A stretch of DNA of 64,000 nucleotides. It comes from DATKZH01 sp964475955. Lineage in GTDB: Bacteria; Planctomycetota; Planctomycetia; Pirellulales; Thermoguttaceae. The stretch is from the NCBI GenBank assembly GCA_964475955.1, contig CAYYZY010000005.1:22301-86300 (forward strand), given 5' to 3'. The position numbers and the translations under genes were made by a program. Positions 40,883-49,909 of the stretch are shown in pieces (position 1 is the stretch's first letter; every line of letters begins with the position of its first letter). The notes beneath the pieces were generated by a model. The model did no database searches. It was not told the origin of the DNA and worked only from the letters and a program-made list of their open reading frames with translations.

Positions 40883-42355
40883 ATGAAACGCATATCGATC
40901 GACCCCATCACCCGGTTGGAAGGTCACGGCAAGATCGACATCTTCCTCGACGACGAGGGGAACGTGGCCAACGCGTACCTGCAAATCCCCGAGCTGCGGG
41001 GGTTCGAGCGGTTCTGCGTGGGGCGCCCCGCCGAAGACATGCCCAACCTGACCAATCGCATCTGCGGCGTGTGCCCGGAAGCGCACCACATGGCGGCCAC
41101 CAAGGCCCTGGACGGCGTGTTCCACGTCGATCCCCCGCCGGCGGCCAAAAAGCTCCGCGAGCTGTACTACAGCATTTTCTACGCCACCGACCACACGACC
41201 CACTTCTACGCGCTGGCCGGCCCCGATTTCGTGGTCGGCCCCGACGCGCCCCCCGCCGAACGGAACATCCTCGGCATCGTCGCCAAGGTCGGCCTCGATA
41301 TCGCCGGCAAAGTGCTCAAAATGCGCAAGGACGGGCACAACATGCTGGAACTGATGGGCGGGCGCAAGGTACACCCCAACTGGGGTTTGCCGGGCGGCGT
41401 CAGCCGCGGCATCAACGAGGAGCAGCGTCAGGAGATCGAGGCCCGCGGCCGCGAGGCGATCGAATTCGCCCAGTTCTCGCTCAAGCTCTTCGAAGACGTG
41501 GTGCTGGGGGACACGAAGTACAAGTTCGTCGAGATCATCACCGGCGGCGTCTATACCCACGAAACCTACAACATGGGAATGGTCGACGAGAACAACCGTG
41601 TCAACTTCTACGACGGCGAGATCCGGGTGACCGCCCCCGACGGCTCGGAGCACGCCAAGTACGACGCGGTCAACTATCGCGACTACGTGGCCGAACGCGT
41701 GGAGCCGTGGTCGTACCTGAAGTTCCCCTATCTCAAGAAGGTGGGGTGGAAGGGGTTCGTCGACGGGATGGACTCGGGCGTGTACAAGTGCACGCCGCTT
41801 TCACGGTTGAACGCGGCCGACGGCATGGCCACGCCCCTGGCCCAGGCCGCATACGAGAAGATGTACGAAACGCTCGGCGGCAAGCCCGTCCACCACACGC
41901 TGGCCACCCATTGGGCCCGGCTCGTGGAGTTGCTTTATTCCACCGAGCGTTGGGTCGAATTGGCCACCGACCCGGAGATCACCAGCAGCGAGTACCGCGT
42001 GCTGCCCACGGAAACGCCGACCGAGGGCGTCGGCTGCGTCGAGGCCCCCCGCGGCACCCTCACCCACCACTACTGGACCGACGAGCGGGGCATGCTCACC
42101 AAGGCCAACCTGATCGTGGGCACGACCAACAACAACGCGCCCATCGCCATGTCGGTCAAGAAGGCGGCCCAGGGACTGATCAAGGGCGGCCAGGTCAACG
42201 AGGGACTGCTGAACATGGTCGAGATGGCCTTCCGCGCCTACGACCCGTGCTTCGGCTGCGCCACGCACAACCTGCCCGGCCAGATGCCGCTGGTGGTCAC
42301 CATCCGCGATGCCCGGGGCGAAGTGCTCGACGAACTCTCGCAGTACGTCGATTAG
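40883..42355 (+). CDS. mvhA: [NiFe] hydrogenase large subunit, MvhA-like
   Basis: The 490-residue catalytic subunit has the L1 motif RICGVCPEAHH and the L2 motif DPCFGCATH that together bind the Ni-Fe(CN)2CO centre. The first residues (RISIDPITRLEGHGKIDIFL) fit group 3 hydrogenases. A 27-residue tail after the L2 His (starting NLPGQMPLVVTIRDARG) is what a maturation protease removes, and one such gene lies at 28009. Subgroup 3c (Mvh type) is the best fit from the MvhDG/Hdr context. It is the last gene of the block; a new promoter starts about 260 bases later. Confidence 0.93.
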   Translation: MKRISIDPITRLEGHGKIDIFLDDEGNVANAYLQIPELRGFERFCVGRPAEDMPNLTNRICGVCPEAHHMAATKALDGVFHVDPPPAAKKLRELYYSIFYATDHTTHFYALAGPDFVVGPDAPPAERNILGIVAKVGLDIAGKVLKMRKDGHNMLELMGGRKVHPNWGLPGGVSRGINEEQRQEIEARGREAIEFAQFSLKLFEDVVLGDTKYKFVEIITGGVYTHETYNMGMVDENNRVNFYDGEIRVTAPDGSEHAKYDAVNYRDYVAERVEPWSYLKFPYLKKVGWKGFVDGMDSGVYKCTPLSRLNAADGMATPLAQAAYEKMYETLGGKPVHHTLATHWARLVELLYSTERWVELATDPEITSSEYRVLPTETPTEGVGCVEAPRGTLTHHYWTDERGMLTKANLIVGTTNNNAPIAMSVKKAAQGLIKGGQVNEGLLNMVEMAFRAYDPCFGCATHNLPGQMPLVVTIRDARGEVLDELSQYVD

Positions 42356-42618
42356 AAGTCAACCGCCCGCTTTGTTGGAGCGCGGGGACTTGTCACCCCT
42401 CTTCTTGCGGGCCCCGGGAACCGGCGCGCGGCCTGGGAACGCAAGCGCAAGCGATCTGGCATCGTCTTGCGGCTGGCCGGAAAGCGGCGACGAGTCGCCG
42501 CACGCCAAAAGGGGGCTTCCGCTCCAGGGCTGTATCTGCCTGCCCCCACGGATAGGGGCTCGGCCTCGCCACGCCCCCCCATGCCAGACCGGTTTCCTCC
42601 GCACCAGCCCGCCCCCGC
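42356..42618. other. Intergenic spacer between mvhA and the tetR promoter
   Basis: No coding frame stands out on either strand and no poly-T-type terminator is obvious. The composition is GC-rich until the AT-rich tetR operator begins. Confidence 0.5.
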
Positions 42619-42658
42619 TTGACTTCAAACAATTGTTTGATATGATTGTTTGAAACAA
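42619..42658 (+). promoter_or_regulatory. Promoter with palindromic operator of the TetR-RND operon
   Basis: TTGACT (42619-42624) and TATGAT (42641-42646) are 16 bases apart, and the spacer is exactly a perfect 16-bp palindrome, tcaaacaattgtttga (42625-42640). A second dyad, ttgttt-g-aaacaa (42646-42658), overlaps the -10 and start region. This island of AT in GC-rich DNA is what a TetR-type repressor binding its own promoter would look like. The tetR ATG is 38 bases further. Confidence 0.75.
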
Positions 42659-42696
42659 GTGTTCGTCTCGAAAGTTGCCAGGAGGGTCTCTCACCG

Positions 42697-43425
42697 ATGT
42701 CCAGCGATGACCCGCGCACCCGCATCCTCGACGCGGCCGGGCCCATCTTCGCCGAAAAGGGGTTCGACGCGACCACGGTCCGCGAGATCTGCCAAGCTGC
42801 CGGCGTCAACCTGGCGGCCGTGAATTACCACTTCGGAGGGAAGGACCGTCTGTACCAGGAGGCCCTCCGGCACGCCCACCCGGCCGACTTCCGACCCGCG
42901 GGCGGGTTCGACTGGCCCCGGGCGACCGACGCGCGACAGAAGCTCCGGCAGTTCATCCGCTCGTTTCTGGAGCACCTTTTGAGCGTCAAGGGGTCGCCCT
43001 GGCAGGAGCGCTTGTTCGTGCGGGAGATGCTGGACCCCACGCCCGCGTTCCTCGAATTGGTCCGGGAGCACTTCCGCACCAATCTCGGCCAGTTGGACCA
43101 GGTTCTCGACGGGCTGCTCCCGCCGGCGATGCCCCTGCACAAGCGGCACCAGATCGCCTTGAGCATCGTCGGCCAGTGCCTCTACTATCGTTCGAGCCGC
43201 AACGTGTTGCCTTTGATCGTCGGCGAGGAGGAATTGCACGCTTACTTCAGCGTCGAGCAGTTGGCCGACCATATTGCCGAGTTCACCCTCGCCGCGTTGG
43301 GGCTCGCCACGCCCCTCGGCGGAGCGGCCGGGCGGCATTCGGGTGAGGGCGGCGCGTCGTCGGACACATCGGAAAGCTCCCCCATCGCCGCCGACCCGTG
43401 CAGCACCGGGGATAAGGTGATTTGA
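42697..43425 (+). CDS. TetR-family repressor (CecR/DUF1956-like)
   Basis: The ATG at 42697 follows CAGGAGGG. The 242-residue product has the TetR helix-turn-helix at residues 10-55 (TRILDAAGPIFAEKGFD, TTVREICQAAGVNLAAVNYH, FGGKDRLYQEALRHA) and a helical ligand domain. That part resembles the CecR/YbiH branch (FIRSFLEHLLS, WQERLFVREMLDPTPAFLEL, ALSIVGQCLYYRSS). The palindrome directly upstream suggests autoregulation. It overlaps the efflux adaptor gene (TGATG), so all three genes are probably one transcript that the repressor controls. Confidence 0.9.
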   Translation: MSSDDPRTRILDAAGPIFAEKGFDATTVREICQAAGVNLAAVNYHFGGKDRLYQEALRHAHPADFRPAGGFDWPRATDARQKLRQFIRSFLEHLLSVKGSPWQERLFVREMLDPTPAFLELVREHFRTNLGQLDQVLDGLLPPAMPLHKRHQIALSIVGQCLYYRSSRNVLPLIVGEEELHAYFSVEQLADHIAEFTLAALGLATPLGGAAGRHSGEGGASSDTSESSPIAADPCSTGDKVI

Positions 43426-44759
43426 TGACCCATACCTCGAACTCCCTCGCCAGACTCTCCCGCGAAGTGCTCCGGATCCTGCTGCCGTTGGCCATTCTCG
43501 GCGCGGGCGTGGCCGGATTCCTCGTCCTCTACTTGCAGAAGGAGGCGCCCGCACGAGTCGTCGACGAAACGAAGCCGCCGCCGGTCGAGACGGTCACGGC
43601 CGAAGCGCACGAAGGCGGCCTGGAGATCGAAGTCGACGGGGTCGTGGTCCCTTACCGCGAGATCGATCTGGCGACCGAGGTGGACGGCCGGATCGAGTAC
43701 AAGAACGAGGCGTGCCGGGCGGGCAATTACGTCGATAAGGACACACTGCTCTTGAAGATCGACGCGCGCGACCACGAGCTGGAAATCCGGCGCCTCCTCC
43801 GCGGGTTCGACTCCGAGGCGGGGCCCCTGGAAGAGGTGGACGCCCGACGGGCCGACCCCAAGTCGTTGATCGGTCTGGCCGAGCGGGAGCTCGAGCTCCG
43901 GCGGAAGGAACTCGAGCGGCTGAAAGGGCTCGGCGGCCGACAGGTGGTGTCGGAGACCGAGATCGATCGAGCCGAGCTCAACGTGATTCTGGCGGAAAAC
44001 GCCCTCCAGACGCTCCACAGCCAGTTGGAGAAGGCGATGCTGGATTGGCAGCGCACCGAGATCCGCGCGCCGATCGAAGGCGTCATCGTCGACGACCTGG
44101 TGGAGCAGGGCGACTTCGTCGGCCGCGGGAGCCCGCTGGTGACGATTGAAGACACCTCGAAGGTCGAAGTGAAGTGCAGTCTCCGGGTGGACGACCTGTA
44201 CTGGCTTTGGGACCAGGCCTCCCTGGGTCCGGGGAGCGCCTCCTCGGACTTGCCCCGGCGCAAATACGAGATTCCCAGCGTGCCGGCCACGGTCGTCTAC
44301 CGCCTCTCGGGGAGAGACTACCGTTGGCAAGGCGTGTTGTCGCGGTACGAAGGGATCGGGCTCGACGAGACCACGCGGACCGTCCCCTGTCGAGTCGTGG
44401 TTGAGCGTCCGCGCGAAGTCTCCCTCGCCGACGAGGCCGCGCCCACCGACGCGGGACCGCCCGCCCTGGTGCGGGGAATGTTCGTGACCGTCCGGATCCA
44501 CGCGGAGCCTCGGGCCACACTGCTGCGCGTGCCCGAGCAGGCCGTGCGCCCGGGCGGTCGACTGTGGACGATTCGCCGGCGCGAGGGCCGCAAGGAGCTC
44601 GAGCAGCTTGGCGTGCGCGTGTTGCGCGTGGCCGACGCGACGGCGATTGTGACGCCGACGAACGGGGGAGACGACGGCCGGGTGCTGGAGGCGGGCGAGC
44701 GCATCGTCGTCACGCCGCCGTCGAACGCCCGAAAGGGCATGGTCGTGCGGGAGCAGTGA
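43425..44759 (+). CDS. RND efflux periplasmic adaptor (membrane fusion protein)
   Basis: The 444-residue protein has one N-terminal TM anchor (ILLPLAILGAGVAGFLVLYL). A biotinyl-lipoyl-like half-motif follows (GVVVPYREIDLATEVDGRI), then an alpha-helical hairpin with the heptad run ERELELRRKELERLKGLGG. The second lipoyl half is RTEIRAPIEGVIVDDLVEQG and the beta-barrel domains end VRGMFVTVRIHAEP. It joins the inner-membrane pump of the next gene to an outer channel; no TolC-like gene is in this window. The hairpin is relatively short. Start and tetR stop overlap. Confidence 0.9.
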   Translation: MTHTSNSLARLSREVLRILLPLAILGAGVAGFLVLYLQKEAPARVVDETKPPPVETVTAEAHEGGLEIEVDGVVVPYREIDLATEVDGRIEYKNEACRAGNYVDKDTLLLKIDARDHELEIRRLLRGFDSEAGPLEEVDARRADPKSLIGLAERELELRRKELERLKGLGGRQVVSETEIDRAELNVILAENALQTLHSQLEKAMLDWQRTEIRAPIEGVIVDDLVEQGDFVGRGSPLVTIEDTSKVEVKCSLRVDDLYWLWDQASLGPGSASSDLPRRKYEIPSVPATVVYRLSGRDYRWQGVLSRYEGIGLDETTRTVPCRVVVERPREVSLADEAAPTDAGPPALVRGMFVTVRIHAEPRATLLRVPEQAVRPGGRLWTIRRREGRKELEQLGVRVLRVADATAIVTPTNGGDDGRVLEAGERIVVTPPSNARKGMVVREQ

Positions 44760-44764
44760 GCGTG

Positions 44765-47700
44765 ATGAGGTCGATCCTTCGCTGGGCAATCCGAAACACG
44801 CCAGCGATGAACACCCTGATGGTCAGCGTGATGCTGGTCGGGGCCATCGGGCTGGCGACCATGCGCCGCGAAGTGTTCCCCAAATTCGACCTCGAGATCA
44901 TCATCGTCTCCGTCCCCTATCCGGGGGCCAGCCCGGAGGAGGTCGAGGACGGCATCTGCCAGAAGGTCGAGGAAGCCGTCCGCTCGATCGACGGGATCAA
45001 GAAGCAGTACTCGATGGCGAGCGAGGGCTCCGGCCTGGTGGTGCTGGAGCTGGAGTCGCACGTGTCCGACGTGCAGAAGGTGCTCAACGAGGTCCGTTCG
45101 GAGGTGGACCGGATCCCCAGCTTTCCGGAGTTGTCGGAGGACCCGGTCGTCGAGCAGGTCACGCTCCGGTCGGCGGCCATTCGCGTCGGGGTGCTCGGCC
45201 CCGACGTCGAAGGTTCGGAAGCGGACCTGGCGCTCCGCAAGCAGGCCGAGCGGGTTCGCGACGAGCTGCTGCAACTGCCGAGCGTGTCGCAGGCGAACAT
45301 CCTCGGGGCGCGGGATTACCAGATCGACGTTGAGATCGACGAAGCGACCTTGCGCAAGTACGGGCTGAGCCTCAAGGACGTGGCCGGGATCATCCGCCGG
45401 GAGAACATCGAGCTGCCCGGCGGCACGATGAAGACCAAGTCGCAGGAGGTGCTCCTCCGAGGCAAGAACAAACGACTGACCGGCCGCGAAATCGCCCGGA
45501 TACCTCTGGTCACCCGGGCCGACGGCGTCGTGCTCACTGTGGGCGACCTGGGCACGGTGCGCGACGAGTTCGTCGACACGACGTCGATCAGCCGCGTCAA
45601 CGGCAGCCCCGGGCTGGTGATCTCCGTGGACAAGACGGCCAACGAAGACCTGCTGCGCATCGTGGAGAAGGTCAAGGGATTCATCGCGGCGGCGGAGGCG
45701 CCGGGCGGTTTCGAGCTGCCTGAAGGATACTCGCTCGAGACCTGGGCCGACCGGTCGGTGGTGGTCGAAGACCGCCTCGACCTATTGGCCACCAACGGCC
45801 TTCAGGGGCTGGTCCTCGTGCTCCTGGTGCTGGCCGTGTTTCTGGAGTTCCGCGTGGCGTTTTGGGTCGCCGTGGGGATCCCGTTCTCCATCCTGGGGGC
45901 GTGCTGGGTCCTGCACTGGGGCGACCAGACGCTGAACATGCTCTCCATGTTCGCCTTCCTGATGGCCTTGGGAATCCTCGTCGACGACGCCATCGTGGTC
46001 GCCGAGAACGTCTTCGCGCACCGCGAGCAGGGCAAGAGCTTCGTCCAGGCCGCCGTCGACGGCGGCTACGAGGTGCTGCCCTCGGTCACCGCCTCGGTGG
46101 TCACCACCATCATCGCCTTCCTGCCGCTGTTGTTCGTTCCCGGCGTGATGGGCAAGTTCATCGCGGTGATGCCGGTGGCCGTGATCGCCATGCTCGTCTT
46201 CTCGTTGATCGAGTGTACGTTCGTCCTCCCCTGCCACCTCGTGCATGACCCCAAGGAACCCGCCCGCCGGCAAAAGGGGCGAAGCCTCTTCGCCCGGATC
46301 CGGCACCTCTGGGCCCGGTTGCCGCTGTCGGTCACGCTCGCGCTTCTGGTGCTTTCGGTGGGCGTGCTGCTGGCACACGTGCGCTGGCCGCAGCCGACGC
46401 CGTGGACGGTGGAGCTCTGGCCGCGGGGCGCCGTCGCCTGGTTGGCGTACGCGGCGATGATGCCCGCGCTGGCCATCGCGGCGGCCCACCTGGGGTACCC
46501 GCTCGGGCGGCTGGGCGACGCGCTCGGCTGGGTGAACCGCGAGACGGCGCGCGTGCTCCAATACGTGATCGCCCGGTTCTACGTGCCCACGCTCCGTTGG
46601 GCGCTGGAGCACTGGGCGATCGTGCTCAGTTCGGCGGCGGCGTTGCTGCTAATCTCGATCGGGTGGCAGAGCACCATGCCGTTCAACTTCTTCCCCACCC
46701 TCGACTCCAACTCGATCAAGGCCTCGATCGTCTATCCGGACGGAACGCCCGCCTCGATCACCGACGCGGCCACCCGGCGAATCGAGCAGGCCATTCACCA
46801 GGTCGAGCGGGAGCTTTCAGAGCCGGACCGGCCGCTGGTGAAGGTGGTACACCGGGCGGTGGGCGGGCTGAGCGTCAGTGCGGGGCTCGCCCCGGAAGTG
46901 CGTGCGTCGGGAAGCCACGTGGGCGACGTGGGGGTCGAGCTGGTCGAGACCTCCCGGCGCGACGTCAAGAGCTCCGAGATCATCAACCGGTGGCGCGAGG
47001 CGGCGGGCGAGTTCCCCGGAGCAGAAAGCGTGGCTTTCGCCGCCGAGAAGCACGGCCCGCCCGGCACACCGATCGAATTCAAGTTGCTGGCCCCGGCCGA
47101 GAAAATGAAGGCAATGGAGCAGGCGACCGAGGAGTGTAAGGCGAAGGTCAGGGAGTACGCCGGCGTGTTCGACGTGGCCGACGACTCCCGGCCCGGCAAG
47201 TGGGAGTTCCAGCTCAAGATCAACGACCGCGCCAAGGCGATGGGCATCTCGCTGGCCGACCTGGCGGAGACCGTGCGCGCCTCCTACTACGGCGAGGAGG
47301 TGATGCGGCTCCAGCGCGGCCGCCACGAAGTGAAGCTGATGGTCCGCTACCCTCGCGACCAGCGGCGCAGCCTGGCCCAATTCGATGAGATCCGCGTGCG
47401 CACCGCCCCGCCCATGCTCGACCTGGTGCGCCGGGAGATCGAGCGAAGCGCCGGCGGCTCGAGCGGGGGCTCAACCGCCGCACCCGAGCGCCCGCTGACC
47501 GAGCTGGTCGACGTGGCGGTCCGGCGCGGCTACTCGGTCATCAATCGCCAGGAGCAGCTCCGGTCGATCACCGTGACGGGCGACGTCGAAGAGACCCTGG
47601 CCAACGCCCGCGAAATCGTCGACGACCTGAAGCACAACTTCCTTCCCACGCTGCTGGCGAAGCCGGAGTACGCCGGCATTCGCGTCGTCTGGGAGGGCCA

Positions 47701-48328
47701 GCAGGAGCAGACCGAGGAGTCGGTGGGGGGCCTGATGCTCGGGCTCGCCGTGGCCCTGGCCGCCATGTTCGCGCTGCTCACGCTCAAGTTCCGCTCCTAT
47801 CTCCAGCCCGTCCTCATCATGCTCATCATCCCCTTCGGCGCCATTGGGGCGATTGCGGGCCACTGGGTGATGGGGATGCTCGGCAGGATTCCGAACGGGG
47901 AAGTCACGCTGTTCAGCCTGTTCGGACTGGTGGCGCTGACCGGCGTGGTCGTGAACGACTCGATCGTGCTGATCGACTTCATCAACCGGCGCGTGCGCGA
48001 CGGCGTCCCGGTGCGCGAGGCCCTGCTCGACGCCGGCCGGCGGCGTTTTCGGGCGGTGCTGCTCACGTCGGTCACGACCATCGCCGCGCTGGTGCCGCTG
48101 CTTCTGGAGCGATCGTTCCAGGCCCAGGTGCTGATCCCCATGGCGACCAGCCTCTGCTTCGGCCTGGCGGTGACCACGGTCCTCGTGCTGTTGCTCGTTC
48201 CGGTGCTCTACCTGGTCTACGCCCGGATCACCATGCCCGACGCCTTCGGCCCGGAAGTCCCCCCGACGCTCGAGCCCTTGCCCGAGCTGACCGACCGCGA
48301 TCGCCAGGTCGAGGTCCTTACGCCGTGA
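44765..48328 (+). CDS. RND-family inner-membrane efflux transporter (AcrB/MdtB-like)
   Basis: This 1,187-residue protein is somewhat longer than the usual 1,020-1,050. The first TM helix (AMNTLMVSVMLVGAIGLATM) leads to a porter domain with YPGASPEEVEDGICQKVEEA. A TM block has MALGILVDDAIVVAENVF, where the Asp pair in TM4 carries protons, and GKFIAVMPVAVIAMLVFSLI. The second half ends with GLVALTGVVVNDSIVLIDFI and VTTIAALVPLLLERSFQAQV. Extra length comes from an insertion around residues 500-600 that includes additional hydrophobic segments (ALLVLSVGVLLAHVRW, GAVAWLAYAAMMPALAIAAA). The substrate cannot be read. It completes the tetR operon. Confidence 0.92.
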   Translation: MRSILRWAIRNTPAMNTLMVSVMLVGAIGLATMRREVFPKFDLEIIIVSVPYPGASPEEVEDGICQKVEEAVRSIDGIKKQYSMASEGSGLVVLELESHVSDVQKVLNEVRSEVDRIPSFPELSEDPVVEQVTLRSAAIRVGVLGPDVEGSEADLALRKQAERVRDELLQLPSVSQANILGARDYQIDVEIDEATLRKYGLSLKDVAGIIRRENIELPGGTMKTKSQEVLLRGKNKRLTGREIARIPLVTRADGVVLTVGDLGTVRDEFVDTTSISRVNGSPGLVISVDKTANEDLLRIVEKVKGFIAAAEAPGGFELPEGYSLETWADRSVVVEDRLDLLATNGLQGLVLVLLVLAVFLEFRVAFWVAVGIPFSILGACWVLHWGDQTLNMLSMFAFLMALGILVDDAIVVAENVFAHREQGKSFVQAAVDGGYEVLPSVTASVVTTIIAFLPLLFVPGVMGKFIAVMPVAVIAMLVFSLIECTFVLPCHLVHDPKEPARRQKGRSLFARIRHLWARLPLSVTLALLVLSVGVLLAHVRWPQPTPWTVELWPRGAVAWLAYAAMMPALAIAAAHLGYPLGRLGDALGWVNRETARVLQYVIARFYVPTLRWALEHWAIVLSSAAALLLISIGWQSTMPFNFFPTLDSNSIKASIVYPDGTPASITDAATRRIEQAIHQVERELSEPDRPLVKVVHRAVGGLSVSAGLAPEVRASGSHVGDVGVELVETSRRDVKSSEIINRWREAAGEFPGAESVAFAAEKHGPPGTPIEFKLLAPAEKMKAMEQATEECKAKVREYAGVFDVADDSRPGKWEFQLKINDRAKAMGISLADLAETVRASYYGEEVMRLQRGRHEVKLMVRYPRDQRRSLAQFDEIRVRTAPPMLDLVRREIERSAGGSSGGSTAAPERPLTELVDVAVRRGYSVINRQEQLRSITVTGDVEETLANAREIVDDLKHNFLPTLLAKPEYAGIRVVWEGQQEQTEESVGGLMLGLAVALAAMFALLTLKFRSYLQPVLIMLIIPFGAIGAIAGHWVMGMLGRIPNGEVTLFSLFGLVALTGVVVNDSIVLIDFINRRVRDGVPVREALLDAGRRRFRAVLLTSVTTIAALVPLLLERSFQAQVLIPMATSLCFGLAVTTVLVLLLVPVLYLVYARITMPDAFGPEVPPTLEPLPELTDRDRQVEVLTP

Positions 48329-48393
48329 GCCGACCGGGAGGACGCAACGCGTCGAGACGCGCGTTCCCGCGTGAAGCGTAAGAACGATCCGCT

Positions 48394-48427
48394 CCCCACT
48401 CCCAACTCCCCACTCCTCACTCCCCTC
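48394..48427. repeat. ccccactcccaactcccc minisatellite at the menC-like 3' end
   Basis: Tandem ccccactcc/caactcc/ctcactcc units form the complement of the gagtggtgagtgg vocabulary at 3862. The last codons and the stop of the convergent enolase-superfamily gene lie inside the tract, so its C-terminal residues (GGE) derive from the repeat. Confidence 0.6.
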
Positions 48428-49535
48428 CAACCCTCGCCCGGGCGACGCAGAGATCCTCGAGAAGTTCGGGGTCGGGCTCGGCGGCGGCGGCGTCGTCCAG
48501 CGCGATCTGCGGCGAGCCGTCCTTGCCCGAGGTCAGCTCGACCGGCGGGCGGCCCAGGTCGCGCGCGTAGAAGCGGCTGCTGGGGAAAAGGTCGGCCGGG
48601 TAGGTGAAATTGGAGAGCATGGCCAGGGCCGCGCTTGCGCGGGTGCCCACGGCGCTTTCGAGCATCGAGCCGACCCAGCAGGGCACGCCCACGTCGCGAC
48701 ACATGTCGTGAATCGCCACCGCGGGGGTGAGCCCCCCCACCCGGCCGATCTTCACGTTCATATAGCGGCAACTGCCCAGCTCGATCGCCTTGCGGGCCTT
48801 GTCGGGCGAGGTGATGCTTTCGTCGAGGCAGACGGGCGTTTCGATCTCGCGCTGGAGCTTGGCGTGGTCGACCAGGTCGTCATGCCCCAGCGGCTGCTCG
48901 ATCATGGCCAGCCCGAACTGGTCGATCTCTTGGAACACGTCGAGGTCCTCCAGCCGGTACCCGCTGTTGCAGTCGACGTGGAACGTCTCGTCCGGAAAGC
49001 GCCCGCGCACCGCCCGGAGGACGTCCAGATCCCACCCGGGCCGGAACTTGAGCTTGATCCGCTTGAAGCCGGCCCGGACCACCCCGTCGACGGCCGCCAG
49101 GAGTTCGTCGATCGAGTCCATCACGCCGAAGTCGGCCCCGACGTCCACCGCCGAGCGCGTGGCGCCCAAGCGCCGGTGCAGGGGCACCCCGGCAGCCTGG
49201 GAGTCGAGCAGCCACCAGGCCACGTCGAGCGGCGCCTTCGCGCAGGGGTTGCCCTTGAACGGGGCGAGCCGCTTCTGGAGTTCCCGCGGGCTGCCCAGTT
49301 CCCGGTCGACGACCGCCGGCGCCAGCCAGTCGCGCAGGCAGGCGAACGCGGCGGCCGCCCATTCCGGGCTGTAGCACGGCGCGGCCAGGGGCGCGGTTTC
49401 GCTCCACACCGCGCGCCCCTCGCTCCGGGTGCGAACCAGCACCGACTCGATCGCCGCGTCTTCACCGTACGCCGTGCGCCAAGGGTGGATGAGCGGCATG
49501 GCCACGTGGTAGAGATCGATCGCGTCGATTCGCAT
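48417..49535 (-). CDS. menC: Enolase-superfamily enzyme, o-succinylbenzoate synthase-like
   Basis: I prefer the ATG at 49535 (MRIDAIDLYHVAMPLIHPW) over one three codons earlier, because GCGAGGA then falls at normal spacing. The 372-residue product has the capping domain and barrel motifs of the muconate-lactonising/OSBS subgroup: FKRIKLKFRPGWDLDVLRAV (KxK-like catalytic lysine), TFHVDCNSGYRLEDLD, LAMIEQPLGHDDLVDHA, CLDESITSPDKARKAIELGS, MNVKIGRVGGLTPAVAIHDM. It could make o-succinylbenzoate for menaquinone or act as an N-acylamino-acid racemase; both share this fold. No other men gene is nearby. It is convergent with the RND operon. Confidence 0.8.
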   Translation of the reverse strand: MRIDAIDLYHVAMPLIHPWRTAYGEDAAIESVLVRTRSEGRAVWSETAPLAAPCYSPEWAAAAFACLRDWLAPAVVDRELGSPRELQKRLAPFKGNPCAKAPLDVAWWLLDSQAAGVPLHRRLGATRSAVDVGADFGVMDSIDELLAAVDGVVRAGFKRIKLKFRPGWDLDVLRAVRGRFPDETFHVDCNSGYRLEDLDVFQEIDQFGLAMIEQPLGHDDLVDHAKLQREIETPVCLDESITSPDKARKAIELGSCRYMNVKIGRVGGLTPAVAIHDMCRDVGVPCWVGSMLESAVGTRASAALAMLSNFTYPADLFPSSRFYARDLGRPPVELTSGKDGSPQIALDDAAAAEPDPELLEDLCVARARVGGE

Positions 49536-49909
49536 GGGGCGCATCCTCGCGCTGGGGGCGTGTTGCCGCGTGCGGCGGCCGCCAAGGGGGCTGCCTCAAT
49601 CGGAGGGAAAGCGAACGCAAAGCTCTACGCTCCGCACGGTGATCGCCGAAGCGCCGGCGTTCAGCGCTTGCGGATCGCGTTGCCGCCTCGGCGATACCGA
49701 ACACGTCGCCCTTATACTCGACCGGCGCGGCCGATTCAACCGGGACGCCCCCAGGTATTTGCCGTGCGCGGCCGTGCCTGGGTTTCGTACACTGCCTCTT
49801 CCCGTGGGCGACGCACTGCAAACCGGGAACCTTGATTCCGGCGGATCTCCGGGTAGACTTGAGGAACCTTTTCGCCGTAGCACGCTTGGTACGCAACCGG
49901 AGGTGACGC

